The position numbers were made by a program, and so were the translations under genes. A DNA stretch of 64,000 bases, taken from positions 1 through 64,000 of the forward strand of contig JAHDHL010000012.1 in assembly GCA_020631355.1 (NCBI GenBank). Direction: 5' to 3'. Each line of letters begins with the position of its first letter. The first letter of the stretch is position 1. The notes under the pieces were generated by a model that ran no database searches, had not been told where the DNA came from, and saw only the letters and a program-made list of their open reading frames with translations. This document shows, piece after piece, positions 24,304-33,004 of this stretch. This stretch comes from Saprospiraceae bacterium. Lineage in GTDB: Bacteria > Bacteroidota > Bacteroidia > Chitinophagales > Saprospiraceae.

Positions 24304-26751
24304 ATGAAGGTTAACAATATCATTTTTATGATAGGCCTTCTCATAGGCCTAATAGGGCTGACGACTAATCACGTAAACGCTCAAATTGATGTTTGTAATA
24401 CGGATGCTACATTCACAGCAACGGCTACTTCCGCAGGAGGGGAACCCAATATGGATTATATGTTGGTCCAATCGGATGGAGTAACCATAGAGGCATCCAA
24501 TAATACAGGTACTTTCAGTGTTCCAGCTGATGGTTCCTATACATTATATGCTGTGAACCACGACGGAACGGCTAACCTAACCGTAGTGCCTCCAACAGGT
24601 GCTTGTTTGGAATTCGTATTCCAGGCTGTAACGGTTTCGAATGCAGCCTGTCCGCCACCGCCTGCTATTTCTGCCTGCGAGAATGAATCATTCACAGCAA
24701 CGGCTACGTCTACAGGAGGTGAACCCAACATGGATTACATGTTGGTATGCGGAGGTGTCGTAGTCAGTACCAATTCCACTGGTACTTTTGATTTGGAAGC
24801 ATTAGGTGTAGCACCAGGAACTTGCGATTTATACGCAGTCAATCATGATGGTACGGCCAATTTGGCAGTTGCTCCGCCTACGGGGACTTGCTTGGAATAT
24901 TCAAGTAGGGTGCTTAATGTTTTGGATGCTCCTGACTTGATGGTTACGGCATCTATAAACGGTGCATGTGGTGCATCGACTGCTGATTTGACATCTGCAG
25001 TGACTGATGCAGATGGAGGAACGCTGACCTATTTTGAATCAGATGGAACCACTCCTGTAGCTACTCCGACGATGGTAGTAGCAGGGAACTATGTGATTAC
25101 GAGTACATCGGGTACTTGTTCCGATTCTGAAACGGTTACGGTTGCTCTTTTGGTTGAACCAGATTTGATGGTGAGTGCGAGTATTACGAATGCTTGTCCC
25201 GCTTTGACAGCTGATTTGACTACTGCAGTGACTGATGCGGATGGCGGAACATTGTCTTACTTCGAATCTGATGGTATTACATCTGTTATCGACCCTACTG
25301 CCGTAGCTACGGGTATGAATTATATTATCAGAAGTACACTGGGTACTTGTTCGGATGATGAAACGGTAATGGTTACTGCTACGACTTGTTCTTCTGGTCT
25401 TTCAGCTTGTGAGAATGAGTCTGTCTCGGCTACTGCAACAGCAGTAGGAGGTGAACCCAATACGGATTATATGCTTGTTTGTGGGGGAGCTGTGATTAGC
25501 TCAAACAGTACAGGTACGTTTGATTTGGATGCTTTGGGTGTAAGTTCTGGAAATTGTGACTTATACGCAGTGAATCATGATGGCACAGCTAATTTGACTG
25601 TGGCTCCGCCAACGGGCTCCTGTGTTGCATTCATTACCCAATCATTGACAGTATTGGATGCTCCTGACTTAACAGTAAATTCCACCTTGTCCAATGCATG
25701 TCCAGCTACCACAGCTGATTTGACTTCAGCAGTGACCAGTACTGGTGGTGGAACAGTTTCTTACTTCGAATCTGATGGTATTACTTCAGTAGGCGACCCT
25801 ACAGCGGTAGGGGCTGGTACTTATGTAGTATCCAGTACGGATGGAACCTGTACCGAGACTGCTAATATTACTGTTACGATTATTTCATGCGCGGGTTCTT
25901 CCGTTTGCGAACATGAGATACTGATGGTTTCCGCTTCTAATGCCAATGTTGCTGACCCTGGATATGTGTTGGAATACATGTTGGTTTGTGGAGGATCAGT
26001 TACGAGTGTGAATAGTACGGGTATGTTTGATATGGATGCACTTGGCGTAGTGGCAGGAACAGCATGTGACGTTTATGCTGTCAATCATGATGGTACAGCC
26101 AATATGGCCGTTGCTCCACCAACAGGTACATGTGTAGAGTATATCGACCAACCAGTTACCGTTTTGGAATCTACTAATGGATTGTGTAACACGCCCGTTC
26201 CTGTGGAGTTGATGTCATTCAATGGACAGGCAGAGGGTAAGGTCAATGTATTGTATTGGTCTACCGCAACTGAAATCAATAGTGACTATTTTGATGTGGA
26301 GCACTCCGCCAATGGTGAGGCATTCACTCACATAGGTACAGTGGAGGCTCAAGGGTATTCCATTGATAAGTTTGATTATAGACTAGTGGATGATTCTCCA
26401 AAGGAACTATCATATTATAGACTTAAGATGGTTGATCTGGATGAGACTTATGAGTATAGTAACATCGTAGCGATTAAGCGAGATGGTATTGCCAATTCCT
26501 TATCCATATCTAGTATCAGACCGACTCCTACTAAGAGTGAGGCAGTGATTGAGTTCACTACATTATTGGAAGGGGAAGTCAATTTCATGGTAACGGATAT
26601 TGCTGGTAGGATACTGGCTCAGGAAACCATCAATGCTACAGAAGGCCTGAACCAATATACATATGATTTCTCTGATTTTGCGTCAGCTGTTTACATTGTT
26701 TCAATGAACAATGATAATGCTCGTGATGTCATGAGAATCGTTAAGAATTAA
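24304..26751 (+). CDS. repeat-rich T9SS cargo protein
   Basis: 815 residues. Signal peptide 1-26. The body is built of two alternating modules in the order A-A-B-B-A-B-A: A modules (about 34-103, 125-198, 368-441, 533-612) share GGEPNxDYMLVCGG and LYAVNHDGTANL, and B modules (209-283, 286-360, 453-527) share ADLTSAVTDADGGT and YFESDG. A linker PVPVELMSFNGQ starts the typical pre-CTD domain (635-730). The type A sorting domain (about 735-815) ends with AVYIVSMNNDNARDVMRIVKN. It should cross the outer membrane through T9SS and be attached to the cell surface. An adhesive role is a guess. Confidence 0.87.
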   Translation: MKVNNIIFMIGLLIGLIGLTTNHVNAQIDVCNTDATFTATATSAGGEPNMDYMLVQSDGVTIEASNNTGTFSVPADGSYTLYAVNHDGTANLTVVPPTGACLEFVFQAVTVSNAACPPPPAISACENESFTATATSTGGEPNMDYMLVCGGVVVSTNSTGTFDLEALGVAPGTCDLYAVNHDGTANLAVAPPTGTCLEYSSRVLNVLDAPDLMVTASINGACGASTADLTSAVTDADGGTLTYFESDGTTPVATPTMVVAGNYVITSTSGTCSDSETVTVALLVEPDLMVSASITNACPALTADLTTAVTDADGGTLSYFESDGITSVIDPTAVATGMNYIIRSTLGTCSDDETVMVTATTCSSGLSACENESVSATATAVGGEPNTDYMLVCGGAVISSNSTGTFDLDALGVSSGNCDLYAVNHDGTANLTVAPPTGSCVAFITQSLTVLDAPDLTVNSTLSNACPATTADLTSAVTSTGGGTVSYFESDGITSVGDPTAVGAGTYVVSSTDGTCTETANITVTIISCAGSSVCEHEILMVSASNANVADPGYVLEYMLVCGGSVTSVNSTGMFDMDALGVVAGTACDVYAVNHDGTANMAVAPPTGTCVEYIDQPVTVLESTNGLCNTPVPVELMSFNGQAEGKVNVLYWSTATEINSDYFDVEHSANGEAFTHIGTVEAQGYSIDKFDYRLVDDSPKELSYYRLKMVDLDETYEYSNIVAIKRDGIANSLSISSIRPTPTKSEAVIEFTTLLEGEVNFMVTDIAGRILAQETINATEGLNQYTYDFSDFASAVYIVSMNNDNARDVMRIVKN

Positions 26752-26830
26752 TTGTAGTAATTCTTTTAGTTAAGACGCTTAGTCTGAATTTGCTCCCGTA
26801 ACTGTATTGTTGCGGGAGTTTTATCTTTTT
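26750..26830 (+). repeat. repeated 3' element, copy 1, ending in a terminator
   Basis: Starts at the stop codon of the 815-residue T9SS cargo gene and is closely repeated at 30097-30170. The shared part runs AATTGTAGTAATTCTTTTAG onward to the hairpin. The hairpin (26793-26818, CTCCCGTAAC/GTTGCGGGAG with one wobble) is followed by TTTTATCTTTTT. Compared with copy 2, two stem pairs are changed on both sides. Confidence 0.85.
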
Positions 26831-27375
26831 ACGACAAAACATCAAATTGTGACAGGGAAAAAATGTGAATATTTGCTAAAGCATCTAGTTTGGATATTCT
26901 TGCTTGTTTATATTGTATATTAATGTTTTAGATATATGATTTAATTTAAATTCAAGTTTGAAAACTTACAATTCCACTAAATTAGGTTTAAGATAAATAT
27001 TAAATTTTTAGATATTTTTATGGAAAATGAAATGATTTTGTATAACTTCATGAACAGAAGTTAGACCAATAAACGAATTAATACACAAACATTAAACTGA
27101 ACTAATAGACAAACAGAACGAAGATTAAGGCACAAGGACTATAAAGGATAACTACAATTATTCACACCTGAATCTCTTCTGGTTTAGGGTTTTACTTCAC
27201 AATAAGTCGGGATTTAATTGACCTATCTAAGGGCTGGTGGTCATTTGCTGTAATCATGTGTAATGCATTGATTATGAGGTGTATTTTTATGCCTTTTTGA
27301 AAGCAGGATGATGACTAGCCACCAAAGGGTGGGACTAGATATTATTACTCATTTAATTAATCTAAATTTTTTATC
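26831..27375. other. AT-rich intergenic region upstream of the S74-type gene
   Basis: About 545 bases without a supportable gene. It contains TTGTGACA at 26847-26854 followed by a direct TGTGA 15 bases on and AATATTTG, which could be read as a promoter (TTG, 18 bases, AATATTTG with one mismatch) for a long leader of the gene at 27376. No known RNA is recognised. Confidence 0.4.
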
Positions 27376-28383
27376 ATGCAAAGTAATTACTACATTTTAT
27401 TCCTAATGTTGTTCTTTTCTACAACTGCATTACATGCACAGAACGTTGGGATTGGGGAAGCCACACCAGATAATGCCAAGCTTGTCGTAAGTGGAAATTT
27501 ATTAGTAGGATCAGATTACACTGATTCTGGTTCAAACAAGGCTGCCGTACAACCTGACGGAGCTTGTATCCAAGGACGTACCATCATCGGAGATGACGGA
27601 TTTTTCTATGGAATTGACAAATTGGTAGTTTATGGAAATACCGAATCAAGTGGCGCATCTGCTACTTCTGGTGACAATTCCAATGGTCTTACCTATGCCA
27701 TCAATGGTTACACATCTAATGGACATGCTGTATATGGCGAGGACAATGAAGGTGGAACTGGATTAGAGGCTAATGTCAATGGTGGTACCTCTACCAATAG
27801 AGGTCGTGGAGTCTATACTATCGTGGACGAGAATAGTTACGGTCTAAGGGCTGTTTCCCAAAATACTGGACTTACAGCTGGTTATGTTGGTATACAAGGA
27901 ATTGAAAGCACACAAGTAGGTTGGGCTATTTTGGCTTCAGGTGATGTGGGTTCCACAACAGGTAACTATCTAACTGCCTCAGATGAAAGAATGAAGAAAA
28001 ATATTCTTCCTGTTTCAAGTGCTTTGTCATTGGTGACACAATTGAAGACCTACCAATACGACATGCGTCATGAGGATTATCCTACATTGGGTTTTGCTAA
28101 GAATAAGCAGTATGGTTTCATGGCCCAGGAATTGGAGCAAGTGATTCCTGAGTTGGTTTCAGAGAAGTCTGTTCCATTGAACAATGATATCCAAACAAAG
28201 GACGATATCACAAAGAATGGTAAGATTCAAGCAGAGGATATCGAAATCAAGATGGTCAATTATGTAGGTATGGTTCCCATTCTTACCCAAGCTATCAACG
28301 AGCAACAAGCAATCATTGAGGAAATGAAGGAAGAATTGCAGGCATTGAAAGCAGAATTGGAAGAATTGAAGTCAAGGGACTAA
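27376..28383 (+). CDS. secreted tail-fibre-type protein with S74 intramolecular chaperone domain
   Basis: 335 residues. Signal peptide 1-22 (...TTALHAQ). The middle part is Gly/Asn/Thr-rich beta repeat structure (GYTSNGHAVYGEDNEGGTG). The C-terminal domain starts at SDERMKKNI (about residue 207), the signature of the peptidase S74/endosialidase intramolecular chaperone; YGFMAQELEQVIPELV follows, then a trimeric coiled coil (QQAIIEEMKEELQALKAELE). In phage fibres this domain drives trimer folding and then cuts itself off; the Ser-Asp pair of the cleavage site is kept here. No T9SS domain is present. It lies 45 bases before the next T9SS cargo gene. Confidence 0.85.
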   Translation: MQSNYYILFLMLFFSTTALHAQNVGIGEATPDNAKLVVSGNLLVGSDYTDSGSNKAAVQPDGACIQGRTIIGDDGFFYGIDKLVVYGNTESSGASATSGDNSNGLTYAINGYTSNGHAVYGEDNEGGTGLEANVNGGTSTNRGRGVYTIVDENSYGLRAVSQNTGLTAGYVGIQGIESTQVGWAILASGDVGSTTGNYLTASDERMKKNILPVSSALSLVTQLKTYQYDMRHEDYPTLGFAKNKQYGFMAQELEQVIPELVSEKSVPLNNDIQTKDDITKNGKIQAEDIEIKMVNYVGMVPILTQAINEQQAIIEEMKEELQALKAELEELKSRD

Positions 28384-28428
28384 TCTCCCTCGTTCAATTC
28401 TATTTTCTAACCAATAAAATGCTTCAAT

Positions 28429-30018
28429 ATGAGAATGCAAAATATAGTGTGCGCTTGCGTACTGATCGTTTTCTGTACATTCTCCCTCCAGGCTCAACAC
28501 AATTATGAGTTCAATCAGGAAGGAGCTGATGTAACCATTATGCCGGGAGCTTCGGTCTATATCTGGGGTGATGCCAGATTGGATGGGGGTGATTTCGGAA
28601 ATAGTGGATACGTCGAAGTACAGGGACACTTTTATAATGATGATGCCGCAAGTACCCAATCCGGGAATGGTGTCGTTGAATTCCAGAATGATGATGTCAA
28701 TGCAGGCGAGGTCCAACAAATAAGAGGTACTGCCGACCTGACAGGTACAGCCGCTTTCTATGATGTGGATTTGGACAATAGGGCAGCTTCTCCCATGGTG
28801 GAGTTGAATGGTGTCAATGCCGGAGTAAGGAATACTTTGGAATTCGTTACACCCAGTCATCGTTTCCGTACATCAACCACTGATGGTACTGATGGGGAAA
28901 CCTATGCCAATTATATTCATATCCAAAATACAAGTAATGCAGCCTTGGTCAATGAATCCACGACTTCAGGTGATGCTACGAATTTCATCGAGGGAAGACT
29001 GAGATGGGATGCAGCAGCAGCTACAACGTATGTATTACCCGTGGGATTTGCTGAATCCTTGGGTGGTAATGGCAGATCCAATCAGGTAGCTACGATTTCG
29101 ACCAATACGGGTTCAGGAACCATTGAGGCCTCGTTTACACAACACGCCGGCGGACCCATCTCCACATTGAATGAATGTGATACGGATATTGATTGTGTCA
29201 TCAACCACGGTTGGTGGAATATCGATGCGATATCAGGTGCTTTTACGGATTTCGATTTGACAGTCGAAGCGGCCAATTATACCAATTGTCCGGGAGCCTT
29301 GGATGTGATTATTACAAAGAAAGCTGATGGAATGGGACTCGCAGGTTACCATTTGGATGGTTCGGATCCTTGCGATGGTGCGGTCAATACACCCGGAAGT
29401 GTGAGTAGGACAGGATTTACCGGAATGTCCGACTTTGCGATAGCTGCTACCTCAGATCAGCCCCTGCCAGTGGATTTGTTATCCTTTAGGGCTTTTGCCG
29501 TAAGGAATGACTTTATCCAAACAGCATGGGAAACTGCCGCTGAGGATGGTACCTCACATTTCGAGGTAGAGCGCAGTAGCAATGGTGTGGATTACCAATA
29601 TTTGGGAAGGGTAGAAGCTGCTGGTACGGCACATGAATACCACTTCAATGATATGGAGGCAGAAAGAGGGATTGTCTATTATTATAGAATCAGAATGGTT
29701 GATTTTGATGGATATTATGAATATTCCAATGTGGATGAAGCCATGTTGAATGGTGGTAAATTAGCTATCGTTAATGCTTATCCGAATCCGATTATCGGAG
29801 GGAATACATTCCATTTCATCATCAGTTCTGATGCGGATAAAAAGGTAGTAGCAAAGGTATATAATGCCTTGGGCCAAATCATTTACACGAAACAATTGAA
29901 TGCCTCTGAGGGAATGAACACCCTTGAGATACCTACACTTTCATGGGCAACAGGTACTTATCAGGTTGTTATCTCTGATGACAACAATGCTGAAGTGGAA
30001 AGTATCATTGTCCGATAA
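28429..30018 (+). CDS. T9SS type A cargo protein
   Basis: 529 residues. Signal peptide 1-22 (MRMQNIVCACVLIVFCTFSLQAQ). Residues 30-340 are beta-rich and similar to large surface proteins of Bacteroidota (VEFQNDDVNAGEVQQIRG, then a repeat-poor region with two Cys pairs). A PLPVDLLSFRAF pre-CTD domain (about 345-440) is followed by the type A sorting domain (about 450-529, AYPNPIIGGNTFHF ... SIIVR). It should be exported by T9SS. No enzyme motif is recognised. It ends 79 bases before the second copy of the repeated 3' element. Confidence 0.82.
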   Translation: MRMQNIVCACVLIVFCTFSLQAQHNYEFNQEGADVTIMPGASVYIWGDARLDGGDFGNSGYVEVQGHFYNDDAASTQSGNGVVEFQNDDVNAGEVQQIRGTADLTGTAAFYDVDLDNRAASPMVELNGVNAGVRNTLEFVTPSHRFRTSTTDGTDGETYANYIHIQNTSNAALVNESTTSGDATNFIEGRLRWDAAAATTYVLPVGFAESLGGNGRSNQVATISTNTGSGTIEASFTQHAGGPISTLNECDTDIDCVINHGWWNIDAISGAFTDFDLTVEAANYTNCPGALDVIITKKADGMGLAGYHLDGSDPCDGAVNTPGSVSRTGFTGMSDFAIAATSDQPLPVDLLSFRAFAVRNDFIQTAWETAAEDGTSHFEVERSSNGVDYQYLGRVEAAGTAHEYHFNDMEAERGIVYYYRIRMVDFDGYYEYSNVDEAMLNGGKLAIVNAYPNPIIGGNTFHFIISSDADKKVVAKVYNALGQIIYTKQLNASEGMNTLEIPTLSWATGTYQVVISDDNNAEVESIIVR

Positions 30019-30096
30019 TACTAACCCGAATTATTGCACATAACAATGAATTAGATATAATGGGTTTCTTGCAGTTGAAACCGAGTACAAATTCAA

Positions 30097-30170
30097 AATT
30101 GTAGTAATTCTTTTAGTTGAGACGTTGAGTCCGAATTTGCTCCCGTAGTACCTTACTGCGGGAGTTTTTT
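30097..30170 (+). repeat. repeated 3' element, copy 2, ending in a terminator
   Basis: Near-identical to 26750-26830 over about 50 bases before the hairpin, with a handful of substitutions. The hairpin (30140-30164, CTCCCGTAGT/ACTGCGGGAG) keeps the same 10-bp stem though two pairs changed (A-T to G-C, C-G to T-A), then TTTTTT. Unlike copy 1, it lies 79 bases after the stop codon. Confidence 0.85.
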
Positions 30171-30246
30171 GGTTATACTCGGACGATTGGTACCTTGTTT
30201 CGCTTGATTTTGTAGTTTATAGGCTATTTTGTAAGCCTAAATTTAA

Positions 30247-32169
30247 ATGAAAATGAGATATCTATCAGTTATCCTATGTCTCTTGGTTTGTTTTCCTTTG
30301 GTTCAGGCACAGACTTTCAGTGAGGTCTCAGAGGAAATCGGAATCAACATCGTCCAAAAGGATATGATTCTTACCGGGGGAGGCTGTGCTTTCTTTGACT
30401 ATGATAATGATGGTTTTGAGGATATCTTCATGTCCGGCGGTAGGGTACAGGATGGATTATATCGCAATAATGGTGATGGGACATTCACCAATACCATCGT
30501 TGAGGCCAATCTTCTCAAACCCGATTCACTTACCACCAATGGTGTAACGATAGGGGATATCAATAATGATGGTTGTAAGGATGTTTTCCTGAGTACGACC
30601 ATGAATGGCGATGGGGATTTGGTACACGAACCCAGTTTGTTATTCATAAATAATTGTGATGGTACCTTCACGGATATTTCGGTTTCCTCCGGTATCTCAC
30701 CTGACCGTTCCTGGGGCATCGGAGCGACTATGGGAGATGTGAATATGGATGGCTGGCTGGATATCTACTCCATCAGCTATATAGAATTACCCCAGGATGA
30801 GGAACTCCCGAATGGTGAACTCAATTTCACACATATCCCTCAGGATAACTATTTGTATATCAATAATGGAGACAATACATTCACCGAAATGGGAGCAGCA
30901 TACGGAGTGGATGATTATGGCTGTTCCTTGGCAGGCGCCTTCACGGATTACGATTTTGATAGGGATGTCGATTTGATTGTCATCAATGATTTCGGTGCTT
31001 TCGTCGAACCTACATCTCTGTATCAGAATGATTATCCGAATCCCTCATTCATTGATGTGGGTGATGCTTCAGGTATCAATTCCCAGATTTATGGTATGGG
31101 AGTAGCAATTGGTGATTATGATGAGGATGGTGACCTGGATTATTATGAAGCCAATTGGGCAGGCAATGTCCTACATCAGAACCAAGGGGATGGTACTTTC
31201 GTTGATAAGGCCATCGAAACGGGAACGGATAATTATTGGGTGCAGTATAATTCCACCACAACTGTCAGTTGGTCCACTTTCTTTGGGGATTTTGACAATG
31301 ATTCTGATTTGGACCTCTTTGTAGCCAATGGTTTTATGCCATCAGGTGCCCCGGTACCAATTGGTGATATTTTTAATTATGATGCCTATTTCCAAAACAA
31401 TGGGGATGGTACCTTTACCAATATCGCCAACCTTTTGGGTATCAATAATGAATTCATGTCAAGAGGAGCAGCTATGGGGGATTATGATAATGATGGTGAC
31501 TTGGATTATGCCGTGGTGGTATTGGACGAATACGGATTCACGCTCAGCCCGAATGAACCATTGAGGTCATTGGTTTTTAGGAATGAAACGAATAATAATT
31601 ACAATTGGATAGGATTCCAACTCCAAGGCTCAGATATCATAAGGGATGCTTATGGTTCTAGGGTAGAGTTATTCGCTGATGGCCGTACATTGATTCGGGA
31701 AGTGGATGGAGGTTCAGGACACTGTTCGCATAATTCAAGTAGGATTCATTTCGGATTGGCGGATATGACAGAAGTGGATTCGGTCCGTTTCCATTGGTTG
31801 GGTGGAGGAACGGAAACCCTGAAAACACCCGAACTGAACCAATATCACCTCATCGTACAAGGAGAAGTGCCGATGGAGGAGGAACCCGTTTCCGTTTGGG
31901 ACTATGAACAGGGACAAAATTGGTCTGTTTATCCCACCAAAGTAGATGATTATATCCATATCGAACTAAAGGAAATGCAAGGCGAACGCATCCATTATTC
32001 GATTTATGATACACAAGGGAAAAAGGTTATGGATTTGGGAGAAAGTATTGTGAATCAATCCCATAAATTGGAAACTTATAGTGGATTGGATGATTTGTCC
32101 TCAGGAGTCTATTTCCTTAAGATGGATATATCGGGTAGGGTAATTTCCTCTAAGTTTTATAAGTATTGA
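30247..32169 (+). CDS. FG-GAP/VCBS repeat protein with ASPIC/UnbV domain and T9SS sorting domain
   Basis: 640 residues. Signal peptide 1-21. Multiple FG-GAP-type blades follow, each with a calcium-binding loop such as DYDNDGFED, DINNDGCKD, DVNMDGWLD, DYDEDGDLD, DFDNDSDLD and DYDNDGDLD, so a seven-bladed propeller (CRTAC1-like) is likely. The ASPIC/UnbV domain lies at about 455-540 (NWIGFQLQG ... GSRVEL ... VDGGSGHCSHNSSRIHFGL). The last 80 residues form a type A sorting domain (WSVYPTKVDDYIHIEL ... SGVYFLKMDI). It probably sits on the surface as a Ca-dependent adhesion or glycan-binding protein. The function is inferred from domains only. Confidence 0.88.
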   Translation: MKMRYLSVILCLLVCFPLVQAQTFSEVSEEIGINIVQKDMILTGGGCAFFDYDNDGFEDIFMSGGRVQDGLYRNNGDGTFTNTIVEANLLKPDSLTTNGVTIGDINNDGCKDVFLSTTMNGDGDLVHEPSLLFINNCDGTFTDISVSSGISPDRSWGIGATMGDVNMDGWLDIYSISYIELPQDEELPNGELNFTHIPQDNYLYINNGDNTFTEMGAAYGVDDYGCSLAGAFTDYDFDRDVDLIVINDFGAFVEPTSLYQNDYPNPSFIDVGDASGINSQIYGMGVAIGDYDEDGDLDYYEANWAGNVLHQNQGDGTFVDKAIETGTDNYWVQYNSTTTVSWSTFFGDFDNDSDLDLFVANGFMPSGAPVPIGDIFNYDAYFQNNGDGTFTNIANLLGINNEFMSRGAAMGDYDNDGDLDYAVVVLDEYGFTLSPNEPLRSLVFRNETNNNYNWIGFQLQGSDIIRDAYGSRVELFADGRTLIREVDGGSGHCSHNSSRIHFGLADMTEVDSVRFHWLGGGTETLKTPELNQYHLIVQGEVPMEEEPVSVWDYEQGQNWSVYPTKVDDYIHIELKEMQGERIHYSIYDTQGKKVMDLGESIVNQSHKLETYSGLDDLSSGVYFLKMDISGRVISSKFYKY

Positions 32170-32224
32170 TGCAGCATTTATTCATCAAAAGGGATTCTAT
32201 GATTAGAATAAACGCTACGATACA

Positions 32225-32623
32225 ATGAAATGGATTTATACGATTATTTTTCTTACAGCATTAATATGTCAGATTACAGCCCAAGGAAATGATGCCGATA
32301 CCTTAATCAGGGATACCGTTCATATTGATACGAGCCAATCGAATATTCAAAAGAATGTTGAGAAACTGCTAGAGGGAAAAGTGGCTGGATTTCCCCATGA
32401 AGTCAAACCCAGAAAAAGAGAACCGGAAATCAATTCCCCAAAGATAATCGTTGAGGGTATCGAGGTTGATGAGGAATTTGCATTGACCTTGAAATCGGAA
32501 CATATCAAGAAAATTAGTGTTCTAAAACGGGAGATTTATGGAGAAGATTCTCGTTATGGAGTATTATTGATTCGCTTGAAACGGCGATGGGCCAGGAAAT
32601 TCAGAAAGCAAATCAAGAAATAG
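32225..32623 (+). CDS. small exported protein resembling an isolated TonB plug domain (copy 1)
   Basis: 132 residues with signal peptide 1-19 (…ICQITAQ). Residues 75-125 follow the plug-domain pattern of TonB-dependent receptors: IIVEGIEVDEEFAL, then HIKKISVLKREIYGEDSRYGVLLIRLKRR, in which K-x-x-x-Y-G and GVLLI-x-K match the plug signature. No barrel follows, so it is only a plug. The next gene encodes a protein of the same kind. Similar stand-alone plugs occur attached to M56/BlaR-type peptidases in this phylum; none is next to it. It may bind TonB or a partner barrel. Confidence 0.62.
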   Translation: MKWIYTIIFLTALICQITAQGNDADTLIRDTVHIDTSQSNIQKNVEKLLEGKVAGFPHEVKPRKREPEINSPKIIVEGIEVDEEFALTLKSEHIKKISVLKREIYGEDSRYGVLLIRLKRRWARKFRKQIKK

Positions 32624-32651
32624 AATATTGTTTTAATTCTAATATAATCAC

Positions 32652-32996
32652 ATGAAAATGAATAAGTTAATTATCCTTTTAATGCTGATGACCCTACCTT
32701 TTATTGGATGGTCTCAACAATCGGAACTTGAGGACGATGTTCAGAATGATGCTATTCACCTAAATAGTAAAAATAGAGCTGCCTCAGCTATAGAACCCAT
32801 TATTTTTATTGGTGAGACAAAGATTTCCCGATCTGAAATGGAAGATATAGATTCCAATGATATTGCAGAAATACATGTTTACAAGGGAGAAAAAGCCATT
32901 GAGAAGTTTGGAAAGGAAGGGGAAAACGGGGTGATAGCCATCACGCTGAAGAAGAAGAAAGTGAAAAAGTACAAGCAGCTGCTTGAAGAAAAGTAA
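32652..32996 (+). CDS. small exported protein resembling an isolated TonB plug domain (copy 2)
   Basis: 114 residues; signal peptide 1-21 (…TLPFIGWSQQ). The plug-like pattern is clear at residues 62-108: IIFIGETKISRSEMEDIDS, DIAEIHVYKGEKAIEKFG, GENGVIAITLKKKK. It keeps the VYKGxxAxxxFGxxGxNGVIxIT consensus better than its neighbour at 32225-32623. Both genes lie in the same direction with a 28-base gap and end 8 bases before the convergent methyltransferase gene. No barrel, lipobox or T9SS domain is present. The role is unknown. Confidence 0.65.
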   Translation: MKMNKLIILLMLMTLPFIGWSQQSELEDDVQNDAIHLNSKNRAASAIEPIIFIGETKISRSEMEDIDSNDIAEIHVYKGEKAIEKFGKEGENGVIAITLKKKKVKKYKQLLEEK

Positions 32997-33004
32997 GCTT
33001 GGTA

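Noticed and set aside
24400-26160. Periodic repeats that could be a CRISPR array
   Set aside because: The repeats are about 220-240 bases, vary in sequence, are in frame and encode protein modules; there are no short identical repeats with unique spacers and no cas genes.
32225-32996. Small plug-like proteins as pieces of a broken TonB receptor gene
   Set aside because: Each has its own signal peptide and stop, and no barrel-coding remnant follows on either strand.
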